From: Methanosphaera stadtmanae
Lineage (GTDB): Archaea; Methanobacteriota; Methanobacteria; Methanobacteriales; Methanobacteriaceae
Assembly (NCBI GenBank): GCA_015062825.1
Contig: SUTR01000002.1
Coordinates: forward strand, 25,932-89,931
DNA length: 64,000 nucleotides
Reading direction: 5' to 3'
The notes below the pieces were generated by a model, which was not told the DNA's origin, did not search any database, and saw only the letters and a program-made list of their open reading frames with translations. The position numbers and the translations under genes were made by a program. Of this stretch, positions 27,265 through 37,400 are shown piece after piece (position 1 is the first letter of the stretch; each line of letters opens with the position of its first letter).

Positions 27265-28488
27265 TTATTTCTTTTGGTAATTTTTTTTAAATGTCTGGTA
27301 ATCCTCTGATAGCATTATTGATTCATAAAATTTTTTATGTAATCCCGTTAAATAGATATTTAAATCTTCATCCATTTTATACTCATTTCTAAATTTATTT
27401 ATCATTTTCTTTGATTTGATGAAATATTCTTCCTTGAATTCTTCATTGATAAAACTATATTTATTGCAAAAGATTTTAAATAGATATTTTAATAATTCCT
27501 TTTTATAAATAGAATATATTGAATTTTTTTTAAATACCAATAATATGTATTCGATTATTTGAATTGTGCCCAGTTCTACTTTATTTGCAAGCTGTGTTAT
27601 GGAAGTGTCTCTTTTACGATAGTTATAATAATATTCATCAATGAAATAAATTCTATCTGCATGTATCATGGTTTCATAAAAAAATGGTTCATCTTGATGA
27701 ATTAACTTTTCCACAAATTTTACATTTATATTATCTAAAAATGATTTGAGATATAGTTTGTTCCATGGAACTACATTAAATTTGAATAAATCATTTCGTT
27801 TAATATCATCTATACTGAATAATCTGTTAAGATAATATGTAAGATGTTCCATGACAAAATAATTCCCCTTATCAAATTCATGATGCTCACTCATATAATT
27901 AAGATTTTTAAACATTAGAATTTGTGTCTTATTTGTTTGAGCCATTTCATAGATGTTTTTTAAAGAATTTGGATCTATCCAATCATCAGAATCCATAAAG
28001 TAGATATATTTCCCTTTTGCCTGTTTTAATCCATAATTTCGACATCCACCCGAACCATGTTTTTCTTTCATATGAAAACAGTATATGTTGGAATGTTTTT
28101 GTGAATAATAATTTAATACATCTCTTGTTGAATCAGTTGAGAGATCATCCACACATATTATTTCTATATCATCCATTTCTTGATTTAATATGCTGTTTAT
28201 ACAATCATGAATGTAGTTTTCAACATTATATGTGGGAATGATTATAGATATTGAAATGTCAAATTCATGAATATTATTATATAAAACATCAATAATGTAT
28301 CTGAAATACTTATTAAAATAATAATATGCCAAAGCATTGTCTTCTTTACTTATTAACCTATTAATATTTGTCATGTTCTCTTTTATAGGAATTAATTCAT
28401 CTTCAGTAGTTATTTTTATCTTGTTAAAATTAATTTCCTGTAGATTCTGTGATAATAAGTCTATGTATTCGGTTTTATTATTTTCCAA
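27265..28488 (-). CDS. Family 2 glycosyltransferase (probably downstream half of a frameshifted gene)
   Basis: The 407-residue frame holds a complete GT-A domain: ISIIIPTYNVENYIHDCINS, ICVDDLSTDSTRDV, GSGGCRNYGLKQAKGKYIYF and MDSDDW. The only start in range is a TTG at 28488, and it has no ribosome-binding site. The same frame stays open upstream to 28590, across an A8 run, into the end of the preceding gene. The simplest reading is that this is the C-terminal part of a single 27265-29143 gene (about 625 residues) interrupted by a one-base shift. If translated separately it would still be a whole enzyme. It is likely involved in surface glycan assembly with the coiled-coil enzyme downstream. 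Confidence 0.82.
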   Translation of the reverse strand: MENNKTEYIDLLSQNLQEINFNKIKITTEDELIPIKENMTNINRLISKEDNALAYYYFNKYFRYIIDVLYNNIHEFDISISIIIPTYNVENYIHDCINSILNQEMDDIEIICVDDLSTDSTRDVLNYYSQKHSNIYCFHMKEKHGSGGCRNYGLKQAKGKYIYFMDSDDWIDPNSLKNIYEMAQTNKTQILMFKNLNYMSEHHEFDKGNYFVMEHLTYYLNRLFSIDDIKRNDLFKFNVVPWNKLYLKSFLDNINVKFVEKLIHQDEPFFYETMIHADRIYFIDEYYYNYRKRDTSITQLANKVELGTIQIIEYILLVFKKNSIYSIYKKELLKYLFKIFCNKYSFINEEFKEEYFIKSKKMINKFRNEYKMDEDLNIYLTGLHKKFYESIMLSEDYQTFKKNYQKK

Positions 28489-28558
28489 TAGTTTCTTAGT
28501 AATTTGTGATATTACTGTTAGATATTCCGTGATGTCAGTTATTTCTTTAATTTTTTCT

Positions 28559-29143
28559 TCAGTATCGGTTGACGTGATTTTTTTTATTAGTTAAGATATA
28601 GTTTTCTATATTTAATGTGATGTCTGTCAATAAGATTAATTCATAGTAGGGAATATTTTTTATCTGTTCAAAATCAAGAGAATTTATTAAATAATCCCTT
28701 AGGAATACGCTTTCATAGAACATACCGGCATTATGAATATTTATCAGGTCTTCTCTGTAATTTTTTGGATAGTCCTCTTTGTTATTTGTCTTTTTATATT
28801 GAATAAGTTGAGAATTATTTTTTTCTAATTGTTTGATTAAATTTGATAAAATGGTCGTATTTGAAAATTCATCACCTATTCTCATAAAATAAATATAGTT
28901 TCCATTTGATTGTTTTAATGACCTAGTTAGATATATATTTGAATCATCTTCAAAAGTAGGGATGAATTCTATCTTGTTATTATATAACAATTTTTCAATA
29001 TTAACATAATCCATCACAGATTCTGAACATAATATTTCGAAATCCTGAAAAGTTTGATTTTTTATCGAATAAATTGTATTGTTTATACTATTTTTATCTA
29101 TTTTATTCATGACCACCAATACAATCGATAATTTAACCATCAA
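28559..29143 (-). CDS. Degenerate glycosyltransferase-like protein (upstream half of split gene)
   Basis: A 194-residue protein with a GT-A-like layout: KLSIVLVVMNKIDKNSINNT, YSIKNQTFQDFEILCSE, and GNYIYFMRIGDEFSNTT where active enzymes have F-x-D-S-D-D. The acidic metal-binding residues expected after strand 2 and in the DxD loop are missing, so it is probably not catalytic by itself. It ends at a TGA 17 bases past an A8 tract (28578-28585). Removing one A from that tract joins it in frame to the 27265-28488 glycosyltransferase. It is therefore either the N-terminal part of a broken or phase-variable two-domain enzyme or a separate accessory protein. Confidence 0.7.
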   Translation of the reverse strand: MMVKLSIVLVVMNKIDKNSINNTIYSIKNQTFQDFEILCSESVMDYVNIEKLLYNNKIEFIPTFEDDSNIYLTRSLKQSNGNYIYFMRIGDEFSNTTILSNLIKQLEKNNSQLIQYKKTNNKEDYPKNYREDLINIHNAGMFYESVFLRDYLINSLDFEQIKNIPYYELILLTDITLNIENYILTNKKNHVNRY

Positions 29144-29323
29144 ATCACTATAACTAATATATTTAGTTTATAATATAAGTATTTTCTTTAAAATGAAGAT
29201 TGTTAAAAAATATCATCATATAAATAGTATTTTAAAGAACATCACATTATTAAAAGAAATTTATTGAATTCAAGCCAATATTAAAAAAATAGAATAAAAA
29301 TATGAAAAATCATATGATATTAC

Positions 29324-29418
29324 TTAGTCATATAATGCATATTTGATTAATTGTTTGTATGTCTTATTGGAGGATAATATGTTTTTATTTCCTATTATTA
29401 TTAGTTTTCTTTGGACTC
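29324..29418 (-). pseudogene. Relic of helicase 3' end (direct repeat of 45191-45285)
   Basis: Read on the minus strand, this segment encodes the last 31 or so residues of the superfamily-1 helicase at 45-47 kb, including KLIIIGNKN and SSNKTYKQLIKYALYD followed by a stop. By eye it differs from the intact copy at about seven positions over 95 bases. Upstream (above 29418) the similarity stops abruptly, so there is no functional gene here. Both copies have the same orientation and bracket the CobN/adhesin block. Confidence 0.88.
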
Positions 29419-29687
29419 ATAGTATCAGAATAGTTAATAATTAAAAAAATGAGATATAACTCCTTTTCCCATACCAACTATTTACTGTTAATATGATAAT
29501 CAAATTCCATTATTTATTTTTTTTTACATATCCATATTTAATTATTATAAGTTTATTGAAAATTTAAGCCAATAAAAACACAATATTATAAAATAAATTC
29601 CATTTTCTTATCATTCAAGCAATTAAACAAAAAAAATATTAACAAAATATATTAACTATTTATAATAAAATATACTGTATGAAAAAA

Positions 29688-29737
29688 TTAGTATAAAGTA
29701 TTACAAATTGTAGGTTTATACTAAAAAAAGTAATACT
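29688..29737 (+). promoter_or_regulatory. Overlapping inverted repeats before the CobN cassette
   Basis: Two interleaved dyads: TTAGTATAAA (29688-29697) with TTTATACTAA (29715-29724), and AGTATTAC (29697-29704) with GTAATACT (29730-29737). The second ends directly at the GGAGGTG ribosome-binding site of the first gene. An AT-rich TATA-like stretch lies at 29661-29676. The AGTAWTACT element recurs before the adhesin gene at 39 kb. It could be an operator pair or a leader with two alternative stems. Confidence 0.5.
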
Positions 29738-29749
29738 GGAGGTGTTACT

Positions 29750-30451
29750 ATGTTAGAAATGTTATGGCAATTAGGAATATTGTCTGCTGTACTAATTTTT
29801 GGAATAAAAATAGGCATGGCTATGGGTTTTGCTGGTATAACAAAAAAACAAGTACTTTTAATATCCCTAATTAATGCAATTAGCATAATTATTCTATCAG
29901 TACTATGTGAACCATACACAGATTCATTATATCAAATAATCAATCAATATAGTTATGTACTTTTTGGATTAATGGCCATAATCATTTTCATAACAGGTAT
30001 TAAAACAATAAAAGATTGGAAATCAAATCAAAAAGATCATGCAACAGCAACCTGTTTAGCTTTAATTGTACCATGTCCTTGTTGTATAGCCGCAATACTT
30101 GGTTCAATAATTATTATAGCACCTATAATAAGTATATCAACTTTATTATTAGGTAGTCTATCAGCATTTTTATTGATGTTAGTGATTGTAATATTTTATT
30201 TCTTATCTGAAAAAATCGTGCAAAAAATAAATAAACCATACCCTGTGGTACTTGGAAATTTTATGATCTTTGTAGGTTTATATTTTTTAATTGCAATGAG
30301 TATTTTACCAAATTTAAGCAGGGCATTATTAGATAATTATGATTCATTTTCATTTAATATACCTTATGAATTGTTGGGTATTTTTGGAGTGCTGGCTCTA
30401 GTAATTATACTAGTATACTACATTGAATCAAAAACAAATTATTTAAATTAA
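29750..30451 (+). CDS. DUF2162 integral membrane protein (putative transporter)
   Basis: A 233-residue protein with about six or seven membrane helices and the motif VPCPCCIAAILGSI near residue 105, a cysteine pair plus prolines that suits metal binding within the membrane. It matches the DUF2162 predicted-transporter family, which resembles cadmium/cobalt/nickel exporters in layout. It opens a tight plus-strand operon: ExbB-like gene 10 bp later, then DUF2149 and the CobN-like giant. The family regularly accompanies CobN-like genes, from memory of methanogen and Bacteroidetes clusters. A role in moving a metal ion or a metal-tetrapyrrole product is inferred. A strong GGAGGTG site fixes the start. 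Confidence 0.82.
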   Translation: MLEMLWQLGILSAVLIFGIKIGMAMGFAGITKKQVLLISLINAISIIILSVLCEPYTDSLYQIINQYSYVLFGLMAIIIFITGIKTIKDWKSNQKDHATATCLALIVPCPCCIAAILGSIIIIAPIISISTLLLGSLSAFLLMLVIVIFYFLSEKIVQKINKPYPVVLGNFMIFVGLYFLIAMSILPNLSRALLDNYDSFSFNIPYELLGIFGVLALVIILVYYIESKTNYLN

Positions 30452-30461
30452 TGGTGATAAT

Positions 30462-31103
30462 ATGGCAGCAATAACTGCAAGTGGAATATTAACTACTATA
30501 ATAAATGTTATAGCAGAAAGTCTAATTATTCCAGTGTTAATATTATTAGTAATATTCATATTATTAGTTTTAATTCAATTGGGTGGTGTTTTAGCAGAAT
30601 ATTCACATCGTGTTAAACTATCAGACAAAGAATTAGATAATATTATTAATAGTATTAATGATTCAGAAAATTCAGAACAGATTATTAAAATAATTAATGA
30701 AAGTAAATTAAACAACAATATTAAAAAAATATTAATAAAAATTACTAATATTGATAATTTAAAACCAAATACAAAAGAGGCATATATTCGCAAAATTATT
30801 GAAAATGAAGAATATAAATATGCACAGACTTTAAGAAAAACAGAAATTATAACAAGAGTTAGTTCTGGTTGTGGATTACTAGGTACTTTAATTCCATTAG
30901 GTCCTGGACTTGCTTCTTTAGGAACTGGTGATATAGCAACATTATCATCACAATTAATAATTGCATTTAACACTACAACAGTAGGATTAACATGTTCATT
31001 AGTATCTTATGTTATTTCTAAAATTAGAAAAATGTGGTATAATAATGACATTAGCTTAATTTATACTATTAGTGAAGCAATATTGGAGGCTAAAAATGAT
31101 TAG
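30462..31103 (+). CDS. MotA/TolQ/ExbB-family proton channel protein
   Basis: The 213-residue protein has an N-terminal membrane helix (about 15-45), a cytoplasmic helical segment (about 50-130), and two C-terminal helices around SSGCGLLGTLIPLGPGLASLGTGD and LIIAFNTTTVGLTCSLVSYVI. The G-L-L-G-T-x-x-P-G/L-x-G and T-T-x-x-G-L patterns are those of TolQ/ExbB/MotA channel subunits, which with an ExbD-type partner convert proton flow into force on a distant protein. The last 8 bp overlap the DUF2149 gene, implying translational coupling and a complex. Here the driven partner is presumably the CobN-like protein encoded next. Confidence 0.9.
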   Translation: MAAITASGILTTIINVIAESLIIPVLILLVIFILLVLIQLGGVLAEYSHRVKLSDKELDNIINSINDSENSEQIIKIINESKLNNNIKKILIKITNIDNLKPNTKEAYIRKIIENEEYKYAQTLRKTEIITRVSSGCGLLGTLIPLGPGLASLGTGDIATLSSQLIIAFNTTTVGLTCSLVSYVISKIRKMWYNNDISLIYTISEAILEAKND

Positions 31104-31410
31104 AAAAGGTACCACATCATTTCTTAATGATGAAGAGGAAGACCCTACAGCTAGTTTAGTTAATATGGTTGACATTATGTTAGTATTAGCAGTAGGATTT
31201 TTAATACTTGCAATTACATCAACAGGAATTATGGATGTACAGTCCCAATCCCCACAGTCACAGCCTCAAACTCAACTGGTAAATGTTGAAGAAGGACAGG
31301 AAATTCCAAACAACATTGCTCAAAGTGATAGTTCAGGTTCAGGATATTCACAAGTAGGTGTTGTTTATAAAGATCCAAAAACTAACCAATTAGTTATGGT
31401 AGATACTTAA
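31096..31410 (+). CDS. DUF2149 protein (ExbD/TolR-like partner)
   Basis: About 104 residues. MIRKGTTSFLNDEEEDPTAS is cytoplasmic, followed by LVNMVDIMLVLAVGFLILAI, a single membrane helix with an Asp (NMVDIMLV) placed like the essential proton-carrying Asp of ExbD/TolR/MotB, then a short outer domain rich in Gln and Ser. I chose the ATG at 31096 because GGAGG lies 8 bases upstream; an earlier in-frame ATG at 31072 lacks one. It overlaps the ExbB-like gene by 8 bp and precedes the CobN-like gene by 15 bp. It is known only as a domain of unknown function; the ExbD role is inferred from topology and context. Confidence 0.85.
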   Translation: MIRKGTTSFLNDEEEDPTASLVNMVDIMLVLAVGFLILAITSTGIMDVQSQSPQSQPQTQLVNVEEGQEIPNNIAQSDSSGSGYSQVGVVYKDPKTNQLVMVDT

Positions 31411-31425
31411 TGTGAGTAGGATATT

Positions 31426-34400
31426 ATGAATATAAATTTATTTAATGATAAAAAATATTTATTAATAATTTGTATTTGTATAATCATCCTAGCATGTACA
31501 ACCAATGTTTATGCAGATTCCGAATATAATAGTAAAGATTTAGAAACTATTGATAACGGAACAGTCAGTGGAGGACTTTATTCTGATTCATATCTTGGAT
31601 ATGATGAAAATAATGTGAATATAAATTATTCAAGTACCTATAAAAAAGATAAAAGTACGTCTTCCAATAACAATAAAAATGTAACAAATATGGATGATTC
31701 TACAATACCAGGAACTAGTTATAATAATCATGAAAACAATGTTGAAACAAAATTTGACGATAGAAATGTTACTTACATTTACAAACCATTACCATCTAAT
31801 GCTAAGATAAAATCTGCACATTTAATGGTTGCAGTATATATGGCCAATATGAACAGAAACTATCCTGTTCCTATTGAATTGACATTTAATGGAAAAACTC
31901 TTGTAAATGAAACATTAAGCTCTACATATTCTAATTCAGAAGGCCCTGTAATAATTAATGATAATATAAATAGGGTTACTAGTGACTATCTTATACATTT
32001 TAATGTAACGGATGATGTTGAATTAGATGGCAATTATGTCCATATTGACTTAACTAAATCACAGACCGCTAATGTTAAAATGGCAACATTACTCATTGCT
32101 TATGATGACGATGATTATGATTTGTATTATTATACTATCAATTATGGTCATGATGTTGTTAATATTGATGATTACAGTTCATCCACAAGATTTCAAGGAG
32201 TTTATTCCGGTTCAAGAGTATATGATGCACAGCTTACCGCATATTATTTAGCAAGTGTAAATGCCGCATATAAATTTAATGGACGTAGCTTGGACAATAT
32301 CCAACCACAAGGAGGATATGACGGTTATTGTTCTTGGAATATTACAAGAAGATATCATGTTGGTACTGATAATAATATTTTAGAATATTCAAGATTAGGT
32401 TCATATTTTAAAATTTTTGCATCAACAATGCTTGTTAAATTCTATAATTCAAATATGTTGCCAGACTTGACCGTGACAAATGTTAGAATAAATCCTAATA
32501 ACTATGAATATAATAATTCAATATTCCTCGATAATGAAAATGAAATCATCGTTGATTTAGAGAATATTGGAGCAAGAAAAGCAAATGAGTTTAATGTAAC
32601 ATTGACATTAAATGATGAAAATTATACTGAAAGTGTAGATTCATTAGATACATTTGAACATAAATCAGTAGTATTTAATGTGGATTATAATAAAAATATT
32701 ACCAATGTAAACTTAACTGTTACTATTGACAAAGATAATCAAGTATCAGAAGTTTCACGTATAAATAATCGATATAACATTACAACAGATACAGCATATA
32801 CAAGATTTCCAGATTTAACTATATCCAATATCATATTAGATGATAATATAGTACTGAAGAATAAGACAAATATCAAAATCAACATAACAAATAATGGACT
32901 TTTAAAATCCAATAACTTTACAATAGATATATACATGTCTGATGATGTATCTAGAAAACTAATAAAACAAAGCAAAATAGATCAATTGGAAATAAATCAG
33001 TCACAATTAATAAATGTGGATTGGACACCATCTGATTATGGATTATACACAATGGAAATCATTATCACATATGATGACAAGGAAATGAATTATACCAATA
33101 ATCAGATGAATTATACTATAATAGTCAATAACCCAAATAAGCTATCCATATTTATCATAAGTGATAATTCAGGTACTAACTCATTTAATCAAGCAAGTAA
33201 GGCAGTATTAGAAGATTACGCTGGATTAATAGATATACAGATTCGTACAGATAATCAAGCAGTTACAATGTCAAATCAAGAATTGACATCATATATGGAA
33301 TCTGCAGATATAGTAATAGCCGAATGGATTAGTTCCGGTGTTTATGAAAAATTAAATAATATTCTTAAAGACAATCCTCATATTATAAATAATAAGTTGA
33401 ATAAGATTTTCTTAATATTAGAACCACCTGTATCTACTACAGCAAGTTCTGTTAATATAATTAAGAATTCTACATTTTATATTAGAGGAGTAAATAAAAT
33501 AGCCCAATTAAGTAATGTTAGTAGCGAATTACTATATGATTATTATTTTAATACAACAAGAGGCCTGAATTATTCCAGTGTACATGATTACATAGATAAC
33601 ATTAGTACCATTCCAACATTATACAACCAAGCAACATTATACAAAGATTTAAGTAGCGTTGACGGATATAGAAATATGCTTTTATGGTTACTTAACTCAA
33701 TGAATTCCAAATTATACAATAAAACATATACATTACCACCAAATCAATTACATACCCCTACATATGGTATTTATCGTGAAAAATGGTATTCAACAATAGA
33801 TAATGAAGGAAACTGGATTGATGGATATGAAGAGTATGCAAAGGAATATATTAATTCCAGCAGACCTACTATTGGAATAATTGAAAGTAAAATGTATGTT
33901 GATTCACAACAATTACAACCATATTATGCAATCATATCCAAACTTGAATCCATGCAATTAAATGTCATTCCTATTGTAGCTTATGGTGGAACAAATGAAC
34001 AGTTAGAAGTAATGTTAAAAAGTTTTACTAATGAAAGCAGACTTGAAGATATTACATTAGATTCAGAGATTCGTATTGATGCAATGGTAAATATGGTAGC
34101 TTATGGTTTAGGTGGAACTGACTTTGATAAAGTTACCCCATTCTTCTCAAAATTAAACATACCTATATTAAAAGCAGTACATTCAGATTATGTATCAAAT
34201 ACTGAATATACCTTAGGAACTACAGGTCTGGGTGCGCTAGGAGGAGATAAATGGTGGCATATTGCTATTAGTGAAGCTCAAGGAGCGGTTACTCCAACGT
34301 TTGTCGGAGGATATGCATATTCAATTGATAATGATACAGGAGCATCCATAAGCGGATATGTTCCCCATGATGGAAATATTGAAGTATTGTGTAATAGTTT

Positions 34401-37400
34401 ATACAATTGGGCTTTGCTAAAACATTTAGCAAATTCCGATAAAAAAGTAGCAATATTATATTACAATTATCCACCAGGAAAACAGAACATAGCTGCAAGT
34501 TATATGGATCCTGTTGAAAGTACATTGAATTTATTAAATGTACTTAAAGATAATGGATATAATGTCAAAAACATACCTAAGAATTCAACAATACTTCTTG
34601 CACAGATGTTATCACAAGGTACCAATGTTGCAAATTGGGCTAATGGACTTGTAGAAGTAATGGTGGACTTCAATAATTCATCATATGATGAAATTTATGG
34701 ATATCAATACAATAATACTTATAAAATAGATTTAGAAAATATGAGTGAAGATGAAATAAATGCTCTCAAAGACACTCCAGGAGTTTTATTATATCCTGTT
34801 TCTAAGTTTAAATTATGGTATGATCAATTGGATGAAATCAATAAATTAACCATATCTGAAGGACCTGTAGCATATATTGGAGAATATTCAAGAATGGCAG
34901 TGCAACTAAACTACAGTAACTTTACCGAAAATATTGATGACTGGTATAATGGAATAAAAGAATTAATTCCAGCAACAAAGGTTAATTTAGTTCTTCCATT
35001 AATCAATAATGTAACTTCATTACTTAAGAATTATGTACTTACTGCAAATGAAACATATTATAATGAATATCTTAAGATTAAAGAAGAATTTTTAACTTAT
35101 AATATTGAAGGATTATCTGGTTGGGGCGAGTTTCCAGGAAATATTATGGTAGTAGAAAGAGATGGAATAAAATACTTTGTACTTCCAGGTATCCAATATG
35201 GTAATGTATTTATCACACCTGAACCACAAAGAGGATGGGAAGGAAATGCAGAACAATTATACCATAATACAATAGTTCCTCCACACTACCAATACTTAGC
35301 ACTTTACTCTTATTTACAAGATGAAGGTTATAATGCAATGGTGTTCATGGGAAGACATGGTACACATGAATGGTTATCAGGTAAAGAGGTATTGTGTTCA
35401 GATACGGATTTTACCACAGTAATGACTGGTGCAATTCCACAGATATACTTCTACATTACTGATGGTTTATCTGAAGGATTAACTGCAAAACGTCGAGCAT
35501 CTGCAGTAATCATAGACCATTTAACCCCTCCTATGACATTGACCAATTTATATGGAAATCTTTCATATATTCATACATTAACCGAAGAATATGAAGTAGG
35601 AGATAAGGACAAAAGGGTAGAATTGGCTCAAGAAATTCGTGAAATCATATTATCTGAAGAATATGATAAGGATATGCAAATAAATGTCTCATCATTAGAT
35701 GATGATGAATTAGTTTCAGAAGTAAATGATTATATAAATAGTCTGACAAGTACATTATATCCATATGGTGTACATGTTATCGGACAAAATTGGTCCGATG
35801 AGGAAATAGCGTTACTTGTAACTTCCATGTTATCCTCAGAATATGAATATAACCAAGCAGGAGACACAACATCACTCCTTAATGAAATGGCATACCTTTT
35901 AGATAATAAAGAATATCTTAATTTAAGTAATTCTAAAAGAAGTATTGTTCAAACAAATAGTTTAAAATTAGTCAATGATTTAATCAGATATGGATTAAAT
36001 GATACATTGAATAATTTAACAGACAATCCTTCAGAAGGTCTTTTGAAAACCTGCCAACTAGCATTAGAATATGTCAATAATTTAAAACAAAGTACCGAAA
36101 ATGAAATTAAAAGCTTCTTGAATGCATTGAATGGAGGTTATATTGAACCAGGCAGTGGTGGCGATCCAATAAATAACCCTAAGGCTATTCAAACAGGTAA
36201 AAACTTTTATCAAGATCAATCATCAGAAGTGCCAACCAAATCAGCATATGAAAAATCAAAAGATTTACTAGACATTACAATAAAAAGCCTTGATAACAAC
36301 ACCAGAAAAATAGTTCTTGGAATATGGGATACTGAAACTGCCCGTGATGACGGTCAATTAATTTCATTAGTGCTAAGATTATTAGGAATGAAACCAACAT
36401 GGTCTTCATCACCTAGTGCCGGAGCAGATGGTAAAAAACTAAGAGAAACACCAGAATATGAAGAATTAGAAGATATGTATAGGCCAGATGGTTATAATAA
36501 AACAAGAATTGATGTTGTTATTGTATTAGATGGTAATTTTAGAGATTTATACAGTCGACAAGTAGGATTATTAGATAAGGCATTTAGAATAGCATTAGCA
36601 CGTTCTTACAATACTATCATTAACAATCAAACATTAATTGATGAATATGGAGATAAATTATTAGAAGCCATAGATCCTGTTATGGAAGGTATTGGATATT
36701 ACGGAGTATCTTCTGAAACATTAGATGAAAATGCAGTTGCAAAAGATTGGATTGAAGACTTTAAATATTACATGTCACTTAACATGACACCAGAACAGGC
36801 AGGTGAATTTGCAATTAGCCGAATCTTTGCACCTCCTGAAAGTGATTATGGAGCATTAATTAGTCAAGCAGTTAGACAAAGCTGGACATTTAATGATACG
36901 AAAGATTTAGCATTAAAATACATTAATCGTATGGGATACATTTATTCAAGCAATAACTGGGGAACATATAACTCCAAAGTATTAGAAAGATTGTTAAATT
37001 CAACCACATCATTATATACCAGTAGAAATACGAATTTATATGGTGTAATAGATAATGACGATTATTTCGACTATTGGGGAGGATTATATAATGCTATGGG
37101 CTATATTAATAATAAAGACATATCCTTTAATGTAATTAGATATGGTGAAAATATAAACACCACCATAACAGAAATTGGTCAGTTCTTAAAAAGAGAAATG
37201 AATACAAGATATTATAATCCACAATGGATTAAATCCATGATGGAAGAAGATTATGCAGGTTCTAGTTACATGTCCAAATTTGCATCAAACCTTTATGGTT
37301 GGGCATCAGTTACCGATAAAGTAACAAATAAAGATTGGGATAATATGGTCAGTGTTTACATCGAGGACAAATATGGATTAGGTGTTACTGATTTCTTAAA

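Larger units (their letters stand above)
29144..29749. other. Long intergenic region with helicase relic and cassette promoter
   Basis: About 600 bp. It contains the duplicated 3' end of a helicase gene (29324-29418) and, at its right end, a pair of overlapping inverted repeats just before the DUF2162 gene; both are listed separately. The rest is AT-rich with no gene seen. Confidence 0.7.
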
